Assembly (NCBI GenBank): GCA_028386065.3
Contig: JAKUCV010006862.1
Location: 17,109 to 81,108, forward strand
Origin: Turnera subulata
Lineage: Eukaryota; Streptophyta; Magnoliopsida; Malpighiales; Passifloraceae
Length of the DNA: 64,000 nucleotides
Direction of reading: 5' to 3'
The number at the start of each line of letters is the position of its first letter. The first letter of the stretch is position 1. The notes beneath the pieces are model-generated. The model worked only from the letters and a program-made list of their open reading frames with translations, ran no database searches and was not told the DNA's origin. Positions 24,443 to 36,528 of this stretch are shown here, one piece after another. The position numbers and the translations under genes are program-made.

Positions 24443-25027
24443 CAAGTAAGACATCGATACTCACATGTATTTTGGTTTCCAAATTTACATGACATCAATG
24501 TATGATTTATCAAGAACAAGCATGTGATGTGTTGGAATTATATGTTGATGTAAATATTAAGTTCTTAGTTGCCTTCCATGATAAGCACTCATCATTGCTT
24601 AGATCAACACTAGGTAGGTTTTGCTAAAGCAAGGTGCCTATGTTTATCCTAGCAAGGTGCGAGTGGATAATTATAATATCTCGACTGCTTATTGTGGGTT
24701 TGGACTTAACTAAGTCATCTTAATAGGATTAAGGACTTAGAGGCAAGGGTTGAGTAATGTCTATGAGATAGATATGGACAAAGTGTTGTTCACTCAACTA
24801 TCCAAGAGTTACATGAGATGTAATTGACAAGAGTTGTCTACCTAAATAACTATTGATATATGCGATCAGCCAAAGCTGACATATGTTGTAGTGAAATATG
24901 GATCTTGGCCTACTTATATAATTGTCTTGATTTATGTAGTAGGAGCACATTTAATAGAATTCCTTATTAAATGTATTTGTATGCATGACTCTTATTTGTG
25001 TGAGTTGATCATTGTTGTAGAGTATCC

Positions 25028-28000
25028 ATGGCACAAAACACTAGCACATTGTCACTGCGATCGGTCCTTGAGAAGGAAAAGTTAAACGGGAATAACTTCC
25101 TGAAATGGTATCGTAACTTGAGGATTGTCCTCAAACAAGAAAAGAAATTGTATGTCCTCGAAGGGCCCGTTCCGAGTGAACCGGCGCCTAGTGCACCAAG
25201 GGCAGAAAGGGATGCTTACAAGAAGCATCTAGATGATGCATTGGATATAGGATGCCTCATGCTTGTTAACATGGAATCTGAGCTTCAGAAGCAACACGAG
25301 AACATGGGGGCGTTCGATATGATCGAACACCTTAAGATGCTCTTTGAGGAGCAAGCAAGGCATGAGAGGTACGAGACCTCTAAGGCATTGTTCCAATGCA
25401 GAATGGCTGAATCATCTCCCGTCAGACCTCATGTGCTTAAGATGATTGAATACATCGAAAGCCTTGAGGGTCTAGGGTTTCCTTTGCAGAAGGAATTGGC
25501 TGTTGACCTAGTCCTGCAATCGTTGCCGGATAGCTACGGTCAATTTGTCATGAACTTCAATATGAACCATCTTGACAAGTCCTTGTCCGAGTTGCTCAAC
25601 ATGTTGGGAACAGCTGAGCAACAAATGAAGGCAAGTAAATCCAATAGCATATTGATGCTTGGAGGTGGCAAAGGAAAGGGTAAAGCTAAGATGAAGAAAT
25701 CCACCAAAAAGTTTGGTGCATCTTCTTCACAAATGCTGAAACCTAAAGGTGGTATTGCAAAGGAAGGCGAATGCTTCCATTGCAAGAAGTCTGGCCATTG
25801 GAGACGGAACTGCCCGGTTTATCTTCAAGAGTTGAAGAAGAAGAAGGGAAGTGAGACTTCCACTTCAGGTATGTTCGTTATAGAAGCGAATATCTCTATC
25901 TCTGCATCATGGGTATTAGATACCGGATGTGGTTCTCACATTTGTGTAAATGTGCAGGAACTAAGAAGGAGTAGGAGATTGGCTAAGGGTGAGATAGACC
26001 TACGTGTGGGAAATGGAGCAAGAGTTGCTGCATTAGCCGTAGGAACTTACTATCTATCCTTACCGAGTGGTTTAGTTTTGGAACTAGACGATTGCTATTA
26101 TGTACCAACCATTAGCAGGAATCTGATTTCTGTATCTTGTCTTGACAAGAAAGGATTTTCATTTGTAATAAAGGACAATTGTTGTTCCATTTATTTCAAT
26201 GATGTATATTATGGTGGTGCATATTTGAGCAATGGTTTGTATGTTCTAAACCTAGAAACTGCAATCTATAACGTTAACACGAAGAAGGTTAGAACGAATG
26301 ATTCCAATGAAACGTACCTTTGGCATTGTCGTTTAGGCCATATAAACGAGACTCGTATATCTAAACTCCATAAAGATGGACTTTTAGACTCATTGGATTA
26401 TGAATCATTTGAGACGTGTGAGTCGTGTTTGTTAGGCAAAATGACGAAGGCTCCTTTTACCGGTAAGGGTGAGAGAGCATCGGACTTATTAGGTCTTATA
26501 CATAGTGATGTATGCGGACCTATGTCCACACAGGCTAGAGGTGGTTTTTCATACTTCATTACATTTATTGACGATTTCAGTAGATATGGCTATGTGTATC
26601 TAATGAGACACAAGTCAGAATCCTTTAAAAAGTTCAAAGAATTCAAGAATGAAGTACAGAATCAACTCGGTAAAAGTATTAAGATGCTTCGATCAGATCG
26701 AGGAGGTGAATACTTAGACCGAGAATTTTTTGATCATCTAAAGGAGTGTGGTATAGTATCACAGCTCACTCCGCCGGGTACGCCTCAGTGGAATGGTGTA
26801 TTTGAAAGGAGGAATAGAACCTTGTTGGACATGGTTCGTTCGGTGATGAGTCAAGCTGACCTTCCTCCATCGTTTTGAGGACATGCATTATTGAGTGCAG
26901 CTTTTACACTAAACTGTGTTCCATCTAAATCCGTCGAAAAGACACCATATGAGATATGGATTGGGAAGCGTCACAATTTGTCTTTTATGAGAATTTGGGG
27001 TTGTGAGGCTTACGTAAAACGTGAAGCTTCGGATAAACCCGACCCTAAATCCGACAAGTGCCTCTTTGTAGGATACCCTAAGGAAACGAAAGGGTATTAT
27101 TTCTATAATCCTTTAGAGCACAAAGTGTTTGTGGCTCGGACTACTATTTTTCTAGAAAGGGAATTTATTTCTAGAAGAATCAGTGGGAGGAAAGTAGAAC
27201 TCGAAGAAGTTTGAGAGATAGAGGCTGAGATGGAACAAGGGCAGGAACCACAAGAAGTTGTGGATGAGATTCCTGTACCTGTAACACATGGACCGCATAG
27301 GTCGGATAGGACTCGGTATGAGCCTGAGAGATATGGATTTCTAATGACTCATGCTGGAGACGTGATGCTCATAGATGAGGATGAGCCCACTTCCTATCAG
27401 CAGGCCATTACGGGTCCGGACTCTGAGAAGTGGCTAGAGGTCATGAATTCGGAAATGGAATCCATGTACGAAAATAAGGTATGGACCTTGGTTGATCCAC
27501 CCGAAGGGGTAAAACCCATTGGGTGCAAATGGGTCTTTAAGAGAAAGACCGACATGAATGGTAATGTGATTACCTATAAAGGGCGATTGGTTGCGAAAGG
27601 TTTCAAGCAAGTTTATGGTATTGACTATGATGAAACTTTCTCACCAGTTGCTATGGTTAAATCCATCCGGATTCCATTGGCTATAGCGGCATACTATGAT
27701 TATGAGATATGGCAAATGGATGTCAAAACCGCCTTCCTTAATGGGAATCTTTTAGATGATGTGTACATGACACAGCCTGAAGGTTTTGTCAATCCAAAGA
27801 ATGCCAATATGGTATGCAAGTTGCAGAGATCCATTTATGGATTGAAGCAAGCTTCTAGGAGTTGGAATCTTCGTTTTAATGATGTAATCAAAGAGTTTGT
27901 TTTCATCAAGAACGAAGATGAACCATGTGTTTACAAGAAGGTTAGTGAGAGCACCATTGTTTTCTTGTTGTTGTATGTTGACGACATCCTACTCATTGGG

Positions 28001-28660
28001 AATGATATTCCGACACTATAGTTTGTAAAGGCTTGGTTAGGAAAGAATTTCTCGATGAAGGACTTAGGAGAAGCTGCCTATGTGTTAGGTATAAAGATCT
28101 ATAGAGATAGATCGAAAAGGCTTCTCGGGCTATGTCAGAGTACGTATATTGACAAGGTGCTAAAGAGGTTTAGCATGCAAGATTCCAAGAAAGGATTCTT
28201 GCCCTTGTCATATAGCATATCTCTCTCAAAGTATCAATGTCCTAGTACATTTAAGGAGAGAGAGCGGATGAGTAAGATTCCTTTTGCTTCGGCAATAGGA
28301 TCTATCATGTATGCCATGCTATGTACTCGGCCGGATGTCGCTTATGCTTTGAGTGTCACAAGCAGATACCAGTCTGATCCCGGTGAGGGTCACTGGACAT
28401 CAGTTAAGAATATCCTAAGTACTTGAGAAGCACTAAGGATGCATTCCTGGTTTACGGAAGCGTTGATGAGCTTGTGTAAAGGGTTACACAGATGCTAGCT
28501 TCCAAACCGATAGGGGTGATTTTATATCGCAGTTAGGATAGGTGTTTTGTCTTGGAAGTGGTAATGTGTGCTGGAAGAGTTCCAAGCAAGGTACTGTATG
28601 CTGGAAGAGTTCCAAGCAAGAGACAGTAGCCGACACTACAACTGAGGCTGTGTATAGTTC
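25028..28660 (+). pseudogene. Copia gag-pol polyprotein, decayed
   Basis: One reading frame runs from the ATG at 25028 to about 28418. It carries gag, a CCHC zinc knuckle (CFHCKKSGHWRRNC near 25770), an aspartic protease with DTG (WVLDTGCGSH), the GAG-pre-integrase HCRLGH...CESCLLGK, an integrase with IHSDVCGPM and the DRGGEY segment, and RT with QMDVKTAFLNG and YVDDILLIG. Stops occur at 26876 (TGA), 27212 (TGA) and 28019 (TAG), all in this same frame. A one-base loss near 28418 shifts the frame at the start of the RNase H region, and a short tandem duplication lies at 28560-28620. The copy cannot make an intact polyprotein. Confidence 0.95.
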
Positions 28661-28770
28661 CTTTTGGGAACATAGTACGAGATCTATTGTCTAATCTTCT
28701 CACGCAGCGGAAGCATGATGGTCATGTTAGATCCACATGTAAGAGATATATAGATGATTGGCTTTAGTGC

Positions 28771-28780
28771 AAGTGGGAGA
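28771..28780 (+). other. Polypurine tract
   Basis: AAGTGGGAGA, one base before the 3' LTR; position and composition fit the plus-strand primer. Confidence 0.7.
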
Positions 28781-28781
28781 T

Positions 28782-30323
28782 TGTTAGTGTAATATGCCCA
28801 AAAGCCAATCATGGATGATTATTTGTAGTCATGTATATGCATTAAGATTATTCCAATAAGTATCGTTTATGAGATAAACGCTTGCACATACTTATAACCC
28901 TAGAATATTTCATATTCTTAAATTGTCCCTAGTCGATTATTATAATGGATGGGCTGTAATAATAAATTAGGACTAGCGTATGTTGAGAATTGCATATGTG
29001 ATATGAATTCTACATACGGGTACAAATTAGAGAACTTGTGGACTGGACCGACCCACATAAGAACGCTACATAGAACGTTATATGTTTTGTCGATAGCGGT
29101 TCTTATAATGTATTGTCCTTAGACCAGTGATCATCAAGGTTCTCAACATGTGAGTCATATGCTTTGATATTATTCCCGGTCATCCGTAACTGGATAGACG
29201 TAAGGGTAATTATTGGGTGTATGATGAGTGTGTAGTGGGTTTTGTATGATCCAGAGGGGATTCGTCCAACCATATAACGGGTATATTATCGGAGTGTTTC
29301 TTGATAGAGTTGAACCGTAAATGCATGGCCATGCTCGGATAATGATATATGATATCATTGGTATCCGTTTTACCGGTTAACTCGAGGATCAAGAAACCGA
29401 GATTAAACATATGTCATATTCCATGTCTCGTGTTTAATCTTAATAATGGGACAAAGGGACGATGACATGTTCCGAGGCACGTGGAATCAGCATTGATCTT
29501 GTCGTTCGGGTGGCAATGATGTGTTGCTAGATGCCGCTCTTTGCTTATAATTGTAAAATGAGATTTTACGATTATTGCCGAACGTACAAGTGCCTACAGG
29601 GTCACACACATACAGCCGTTGATTCGAGCAGGTGGTTGAACCGTGGTTGGACCATGGTTGAACCAAGGTGTGGTTGGACTGCGATTGGACTAGGGTCGTT
29701 TTGGGCTGGTTTGGTTCAATTATTGTCAGAATAATTTAACCAAACTAGTGCTGTGATGAGTTGTGTGATAATGGATTAGTGGAGACATGTTTTGTGTGGA
29801 GACACAATCATATTGTCTAATGGTCCACCTTGTTGGCCATTAGCTCCCCTCCATTATGCATTTGTGTGGAGAGTAATCAGATTACTCTTGAGCCTTTTCC
29901 TCACTTGTCTTAGAGAGTTTTCAGAGTCTTGAGAGTGTCTTGAGAGGTCTGAAAATTGAGAGGAAAAAAACATACCATCCACTTCATTCTTTGAGAAAGG
30001 AAGAAGAAACTAAACACCACACAACTCCCATTTTCTGTTGCTAGCACACCAGTTCGGGAGAGCTCGGGTTGAAGATCGTGAGACGTTCTTCTACCAGTTA
30101 CAGCGGCTCGTGTGGATACCGTAGAGGGGCGAGGCTTTTGTCTGGCTCTAGCTGATTCGGTTCTACAGTTGGGTGAAAGACCTCAACCGTTACAGGTATG
30201 AAAAATTGTTATTCGGTTTAGCTCCCTTCACATGGATCCTCCATGTGTATCCGGTATTTCTGCTGCGCATACATGTTGTATTTTGTGCTTTTGATTGTCA
30301 ACTGCATGAACCGGATACTTACA
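28782..30323 (+). repeat. 3' LTR of the 8.2-kb copia element
   Basis: 1,542 bases, same ends as the 5' LTR, followed by the AAGCC target duplication. Confidence 0.95.
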
Positions 30324-30496
30324 AAGCCAAGATGATGGATGTTAGTAGTGGAGCTATGCCCTCTTTACCCCAATGATTTTTGCCAATGGGCACCCTATTT
30401 CTCTTTGTATATATAATACATATCCCTTCTTGGAATTGCCAAGGAGCTGGCAAGAAAAATTTCCCGTGGCAATGTAGAGAATTATGACGCATTCAT
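30324..30496 (+). mobile_element. LINE endonuclease start (right part of the split LINE)
   Basis: The segment continues the LINE interrupted at 22116. It reads IPSWNCQGAGKKNFPW near 30420-30470, the typical beginning of the APE-type endonuclease of plant L1 LINEs. It is cut after 30496 by a TRIM element. Confidence 0.7.
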
Positions 30497-31440
30497 TGTG
30501 ACACTCCGGGTCAATGAGGACGGGAAGTGGACGCCGGTGCCGGGATGAGCTTTGGACAAGGAGCGGCTTCTGGCAGGCTTCTCGATGGAGGGGCATATGA
30601 ATGAACCAAATCCACACCAGAATAGGAGAGATCCTGAGACTGTATAGGGATAGGGCTCTACAGTTGGGGCTATTTCGAAATTATACGGGTATGGGACTGT
30701 ATAATTAAGAATAGCTCAAATGAAGTGATTTTGAGGTTGTATAGGTATGGGACTGTACAATTGAGAATAGCTTAAACGGTTTGATAGGTACTAAATATAT
30801 CAACAAGGTGCACCTACCTTTTCGGTGCTCATTCCATAAGAACTCCAAAGTTAAAGGCGTTTGACTTGGAGCAATTCTGGGATGGGTGACCTCCTGGGAA
30901 GTTTTCCCAGGAAACATGCGAGTGAGGACAAAGCATGTTGGAAAGGTCCCGTGTTGGTCTGTAGTGACAGTCGACAAGCCGGGACGTTACAGTTGGTAGC
31001 GGAGCTCCAGGACTCCTCTAATACGGTGCGGGGTTCGGGGACGAATCTAGCGGAAGCTGGTGGGCCTGTGACACTCGGGGTCGATGAGGGCGGGAAGTGT
31101 GTGCTGGTGCCGGGATGAGCATGGACAAGGAGTGGCTTCTGGCATACTTCTCGACGAAGGAGCACATGAATGAACCGAATCCATAACGAAAGGAGAGATT
31201 ATGAGACTGTGAAGGGATGGGGCTGCATAGTTGGGGCTATTTCTGAATTATACGGGTATGGGACTGTATAATTAAGAATAGGTCAAATGAAGTTCTTTCG
31301 AGGTTGTACAGGTATGGGACTGTATAATTAAGAATAGGTCAAATGAAGTGCTTTCGAGGTTGTACAGGTATGGGACTGTACAATTGATAATAGCTTAAAC
31401 GGAAGTACTAACTATATCAACAAGGTGCACCTATCTTTGT
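30497..31440 (+). mobile_element. Cassandra-type TRIM with 5S rRNA-like LTR, copy 1 (3' end lost)
   Basis: A 495-base LTR (30497-30991, TGTGACACTC...GGGACGTTACA) is followed by a primer-binding-like TTGGTAGCGGAGC, an 85-base internal part with no coding capacity, and a second LTR beginning at 31077. The second LTR stops near 31440 inside its 5S-like part, where unrelated LINE sequence begins. Within it, a ~60-base segment around TATGGGACTGTATAATTAAG is duplicated. LTRs carrying 5S rRNA sequence are the hallmark of Cassandra TRIMs. Confidence 0.8.
30807..30910 (+). other. 5S rRNA-like sequence in TRIM LTR, copy 1
   Basis: Matches plant 5S rRNA in order: GGTGC, CCATAAGAACTCCAAAGTTAA, then GGATGGGTGACCTCCTGGGAAG. 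The A-box and C-box promoter regions are recognisable. Changes across the middle make a functional ribosomal 5S gene unlikely. Confidence 0.8.
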
Positions 31441-32585
31441 GGATTGTCTAATAAACACGACATGTTGAATAGGGTGACCTAACTTCTTTATACATAGGAC
31501 AAAAATATAGAGAGAGATTGGGTCGCCTTGTCTAATGCCCAAGAAGGATTGGAAGCCTCAGTTAATTCTCCATTCCAGTAGATTTGTAGGGAAGTCGTGG
31601 TAATGCACTTCATTATGATATCCACTAGGCAAGGACAGAAACCCATAACTTGTAATGTTTCTTTGACAAAGCTCCACCTAATCCAGTCGTACACTTTCTC
31701 TAAGTCGATTTTGATAGCCATAACTTCTGACTCTCCTTTCTTGGTCTTCATGTAATGGAGGATTTTATAGGCAATGATAATATTGTCGGTTATCAATCTG
31801 TCCGGGACAAAACCACTTTGATTTGGTGCCACCAAGTCATCCAACAAGTGCTTCATCCGGTTAATAATGAACTTTGTCATAGTTTTTTAGATTACATTAC
31901 ATAGACCAATTGGTCTAAATTATGCAATCCTCTCAGGTTTTTCAATTTTTGAAAGTACTATCAGGGTGCTGTTGATTCTTTCATTCCAAAAACCCTCTGA
32001 AAAATTCTGTCTCATCAATGAAGTCGTTCTTGTTGTCTTAAGTCGTCCTCTTTTCTTTATAAGCTGTTAATTGATTTGGTGCCTGCCGGGGATAACTTTT
32101 GTCCTACTAGTCGGATAGAAGCCTACCCTTACAAGCTAGGGCTGACTACTTCCCATTGAGATTGGAAGAAGATGGCATGGAGCTCGTCCAGGCCCGGGGC
32201 TTTAAGAGGTCCCATCTGGTTGGCACACTCTTATACTTCATCCATGGTAACCTAACGATCAAGCATATTCAGTACTGCTGGGTCTAACCAAGGGAATAGG
32301 TTCGGTATCACCAATGACGAGCCATCCTGCTGCTCCTCACTGAAGAGGTTCCCAAAACAGCTCTTCGCTAGAGCCTTTAGCACGGATTGGTCCTCCTACC
32401 ATACTCCATTATCGTCTTTCAGAGCATGAACCTTATTTCTACTTCTCTAGATGATAGTGGAAGTATGGATGAAGGATATATTACGATCCCCTTCCGATAC
32501 CCACTAGTTATATAACTTTTGGCACCAGTAAATCTCTTCTTGTAGCAACACTGCTTCAAGTTCCAGGTTCAGCTCTCTTTCCAGA
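31441..32585 (-). pseudogene. LINE pol fragment (endonuclease-RT linker and RT start), reversed
   Basis: On the minus strand, from 32585 downward, pieces read as the LINE linker (LLQEEIYWCQK, SFIHTSTIIWRSRN) and then RT: near 32200-32150 the ARAWTSSMPSSSN frame covers the region before RT, and 31880-31488 is open with VAPNQSGFVPDRLITDNI and AIKIDLEKVYDWIRWSFVKE. Stops and frameshifts are present. Orientation is opposite to the LINE at 21050/30324, so it is a separate insertion or an inverted part of it. Confidence 0.75.
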
Positions 32586-33205
32586 TGTGACACTCGGGGG
32601 TCTATGAGGTAAGAAAGTGTACGCTGATGCCAGAATGAGCATGGACAAGGAGCGGCTTCCAACGGGCTTCTAGACGGAGGGGCACATGAATGAACCGAAC
32701 CCGCACCGGAATAGGAGAGATCCTGAGACTATGTAGAGATGGGGCTGCACAGTTAGGGCGATTTCATAATTATACGGGTATGGGACTGTATAATTAAGAA
32801 TAGTTCAAATGAAGTGAATTCGAGGTTGTACAGGTATGGGACTGTACAATCGAGAATAGCTTAAACGGTTTGATGGGTACTAACTATATCAGCAAGGTGC
32901 ACCTACCTTTTTGGTACTCATTCCATAAGAACTCCAAAGTTAAACGTGCTTGACTTGGAGCAATTCTAGGATGGGTGACCTCTTGGGAAGTTTTCCCTGG
33001 AAATTTGCAAGTGAGGACAAAGCATGTTGGAAAGGTCCTGTGTTAGTCTGTAGTGACAGTCGACAAACCGGGACGTTACACTTGGTAGCGGAGCTCCAGA
33101 ACTCCCCTAGTACGGTGCAGGGTTCGGGGACGAACCTAGCAGAAACTGGTAGGCCTGTGACACCCGGGGTCTATGAGGTCGAGAAATGTACGCTGGTGCA
33201 GGACC
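32586..33205 (+). mobile_element. Cassandra-type TRIM, copy 2 (3' LTR truncated)
   Basis: LTR 32586-33080 (495 bases, same length as copy 1), primer-binding-like TTGGTAGCGGAGC from 33082, a ~75-base internal part, and the first ~50 bases of a second LTR from 33156. An open frame at 32950-33363 runs across these parts and is not a gene. Confidence 0.8.
32897..33000 (+). other. 5S rRNA-like sequence in TRIM LTR, copy 2
   Basis: Here AGTTAAACGTGCTTG is closer to genuine 5S (AGTTAAGCGTGCTTG) than in copy 1. GGATGGGTGACCTCTTGGGAAG, the C-box region, is also kept with one change. Confidence 0.8.
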
Positions 33206-34357
33206 CTTCACTTAAGGAAGCCCAGGTTATTACTGAAAATTGGCTTTCATCCCAAGATATTCAGGAGGCAGGCCCACCAGCTATTCAGGTGCCGGACGTG
33301 TCAAGTTTTTCAGCGCCACGCCAACATTTGTGGGGCCCATATGTCAGGGTTAACCAAAACTAACCCAGCTCCACACCGACCCTTTCCTCCAACAAAATGA
33401 CCCATTTTGTAAATTTCAAATTTGCAAAAATATCTCGCCCACACTCGTTTACACTTAAATTTGCAAATATTAAACTAAATCCCAGAAGGGGAATTAAAAA
33501 TTCCAAACTCAATTCATTCTCTTTCTCCATTAAGCTTCTAAATTGGAAACCCTTGCACCGCGATGGTAGAAGTTTGGCGACGATGACTCCTTCTCCATTA
33601 GTTTGCTAGATGTTGTCGCCCTCACCACCTCTGTAGTCGACGGAGTTGCAGCACCACCATAGCATATCAAATGATTTCCTTTCACCTATCAAATCATTTC
33701 CTTTCACCTAATTAATTTGCACAGTACAAGTCCGATATATGACTTTAGAAGCCCCTCCTTTGTTGAACCGAAACCAATTGGTACATATTCGGTTCGGGTC
33801 GATTGAATCAGGGCAATAAAATTGCTCACCCCTACCTACCAAAGAAGAGCAAGCAACATATAATAATCGTAATGAGAAATAAGCAATGAGGAGATCACAT
33901 CTAAACTACTGCTCAAAAAATAATTTTTTAAGAAGGCGAAATGAAGAGGACTAGAGTTGTACCATAAGAGCAAAACCAGAGTCCGTAAATCTCCTTTTTT
34001 CAAAGCAAGCTATATAAAACTTATTGGCAAGCTCAAGAGTTTTATAGCCACCGTTTGTTTCTGGAGACCATGAACCAATAATTCGGCAATAACCGATTGC
34101 TTTCATACTTTTCAAGGTAGGCTTTATACAGTTATTCGTCTTAGATAGGTCAATGGTGAAACTATGCTTTCCTTGCACAAAAACAATGTCATCATCCCTA
34201 TGCTATGTGGCACCCTCAAAGGCCCAAGGTCAGACTCCCGAGCATTTCGTATCACGATATTACAAAAATTCAACTTCAACGCTCATGATTGAGTTACTTG
34301 AGTAGAGAATCAGTCGTCGCTGGTTATGGTATGCTAAAATCAAGAAGACCCTCCTCC
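33206..34357. other. Intergenic DNA, origin unclear
   Basis: No known domain. A short direct repeat (ATCAAATCATTTCCTTTCACCT, about 22 bases with one change) lies near 33665-33710. A 75-codon open frame on the minus strand (33951-34178) is unbroken but matches no family I know. Confidence 0.5.
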
Positions 34358-34694
34358 ACAAAAACAAAAGCAACTTTGTTTTACCTTGATAATGGCAGCA
34401 CTAGAAAGTAACATGGAGGAATTTCAGTAAAATTTGGGTATTGGATTGGTACTATTTGTCGATAAATGGTAATTGGGCATACAACAACAAAGTGAGTGTA
34501 GCTAGGTTTACTTTTTGAGTTGTGGGATCAAACTGGCAGACTACTAAGAGAGGTCAGAAGGAGCGTAGACAATAACTATGAATGCATATGGCCAGTCTCT
34601 TGGGATTCTAGTCTCTACTCTTTTTTTTCTACTATAACGGGGACAACCATGTCACTTATCAATGTGAGGATCAACACCATGAGCAGTTTACTTA

Positions 34695-35771
34695 TTGGGG
34701 ATAACGGCCTTTTGAGTTCTAAACCTTTAAGCAAAAATCAATGGAGTCCTAAACCTTTCAAAATTGACATTTGAGTCCTAAGCCTTTGAGATAAAGGCAT
34801 TTTGAGTCATAAACTTTTCAAAATTGATATTTCAGTCTTAAACTTTTTAATAAGTGAACAAAACTAGTACTAAAGATGCTTTTTGTATAAAAAAGTTGAT
34901 ATTGCCCTTAAAAGAAGAGACTTTTAATTATTGTAACTACCTTGGAGATAACATGTGTCGGTTTAAAATTGTTAATACTTAATGTGGGGCCCATTCAAAA
35001 TTTTCAATTTTTTTAAAATGATTATTTATTATTGTTTATTTTTTCAAATTATTATTATTATTTTAAATTTTTAAAATTTTTGTATATTTTTAATTACTTT
35101 TTACTATTTTAGTTTGCGTTATTGGCCAAAATCCAAATTCAATTTTTATTATATTTTTAATTATTGTTGAAATTTAGAGTTACTAATTCCAAAGAACTCT
35201 TGCAAGAATATATGATAAGTTACTTTAAATTTTTTTGAAATGAATGCATGGCCTATGTTAGTAAAAAATAGCGGGAGATTCTAATAGAAAATTTAATAAG
35301 GAGAATTTTTAGCATGACAAAATGACAGTAAACCTTCTCACCATTCTCATACTAGCCACGTCGTTTGCCTAGGGCTCAGGATTGAAATGAATGCATGACT
35401 TATGTTTAAAAAAATAGCAGGAGACTTTAATAGAAAATTTAATGGTGGAATTTTTAGCGAGACAAAATGGCAGTAAACTTTCTCACCCTTCTCATAATTT
35501 GCCTATATAGATTCTGGTGCGGCAAGATTTAATAGCCACATTACCTCTTTTTGATGGAAAACATCTTTAGGACTAGTTTTGTTTACTTATTGAAAGATTT
35601 AGGACTCAAATATCGATTTTGAAAGGTTTAGAACTTAATTAATTTTTGCTTAAAGGTTTAGGACTCAAAATACCTTATCCCAAAATTTTTGGACTCAAAT
35701 ATCAATTTTGAAAGGTTTAAGACTCAATTGATTTTTACTTAAAGGTTTAGGACTCGAAATGCCCTTATCCC
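34695..35771. mobile_element. Long-TIR MITE (1.1 kb) in block B
   Basis: The left end GGGGATAACGGCCTTTTGAG and the reverse complement of the right end GGGATAAGGGCATTTCGAG continue as matching inverted repeats for over 80 bases, with the motif GAGTCCTAAACC repeated inside. TTA flanks both sides (34692-34694, 35772-35774), and block A has a single uninterrupted site (TTTACTTACTGCATAG). A 3-bp TTA duplication would suggest PIF/Harbinger, but two extra T on the left leave that open. The interior is AT-rich and non-coding. Confidence 0.8.
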
Positions 35772-36528
35772 TTACTGCATAGATCAAAAAAATGTGAGCA
35801 CCAGCCATTCCCTTGAAGTTTTTGGTCTTGTTGTTGCTGGGATGCCATTGCTTACCAAAATTTATCATTTATGAATCACAGGGTAAGAACATATATATGG
35901 ACGTAATTGAAGGTTGTGAGTCGGTTCTAGAATAAGGAATGAGATTAATTTCAGTGATACAGTCTTTAGTCTCTTTAATGACTGATACTTTTTTTTTTTT
36001 GGAGAACTTTAACAACTGTTACTGTAATGTTTATAATACGCAGGAGTGAGAGGTCTTTATATATAAATGAATGGAACCTTCTTCCCCATCAGGAATTTTA
36101 TCAGAACGTGGAGGTTAATAAGTTCCAAACACCAACAGGGAAATGTTATATCGCTTACTACAATTATTCAGGTAATAAGCTGCAGGAAGAGAACGTAGAG
36201 AATCCAGTTGTTAGGGCGTTTAGCAGTATTTGTGAAAGATAATCATTACTGTTGTAGTTTGTGCAAATGACGAAAGTTATACTAATATGATGAACGAAAG
36301 AAAAGGGTTTTCATTGCGTGCACAGACATATTATGCTCCGATACTTGATCAGAGAACTACTAACATAATCTCACCCCATGTAATTCAATATTAGACCAAA
36401 TATAAAATTGAAGCTTCCATGCTTGCAAACCTTAAATGAACGGCAGCCGACATTTTTCAGATGCCGAGTAACATTTCGTAGCAGGCAAAAACAAGCAAAC
36501 AGGATTAAGCCCCACAACTGCACCAGAA

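Larger units (their letters stand above)
22117..30323 (+). mobile_element. Full-length Ty1-copia retrotransposon (8.2 kb)
   Basis: Two LTRs (22117-23676 and 28782-30323) begin TGTTAGTGTAATATGCCC and end GGATACTTACA. The 5-bp target duplication AAGCC flanks the element at 22112-22116 and 30324-30328. A primer-binding site follows the 5' LTR and a purine tract precedes the 3' LTR. Domain order gag, protease, integrase, RT, RNase H is that of copia. LTR start and length (~1.5 kb) recall the Angela lineage, not proven. LTRs differ by roughly 2% in the first 300 bases by eye, plus small indels. The coding region is broken by three in-frame stops and downstream frameshifts. Confidence 0.95.

Noticed and set aside
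25540..25785. Antisense frame in the copia gag region
   Set aside because: A shadow of the gag frame with no features of its own.
30807..30910. Functional 5S rRNA gene
   Set aside because: It is diverged in the core and lies inside an LTR shared by the second TRIM copy; 5S genes occur in tandem arrays.
32950..33363. 137-codon frame
   Set aside because: It runs through TRIM LTR, primer-binding site, internal part and unrelated flank, so it is accidental.
33951..34178. 75-codon minus-strand frame
   Set aside because: No recognised family, start context or neighbouring exon; too short to call as a gene.
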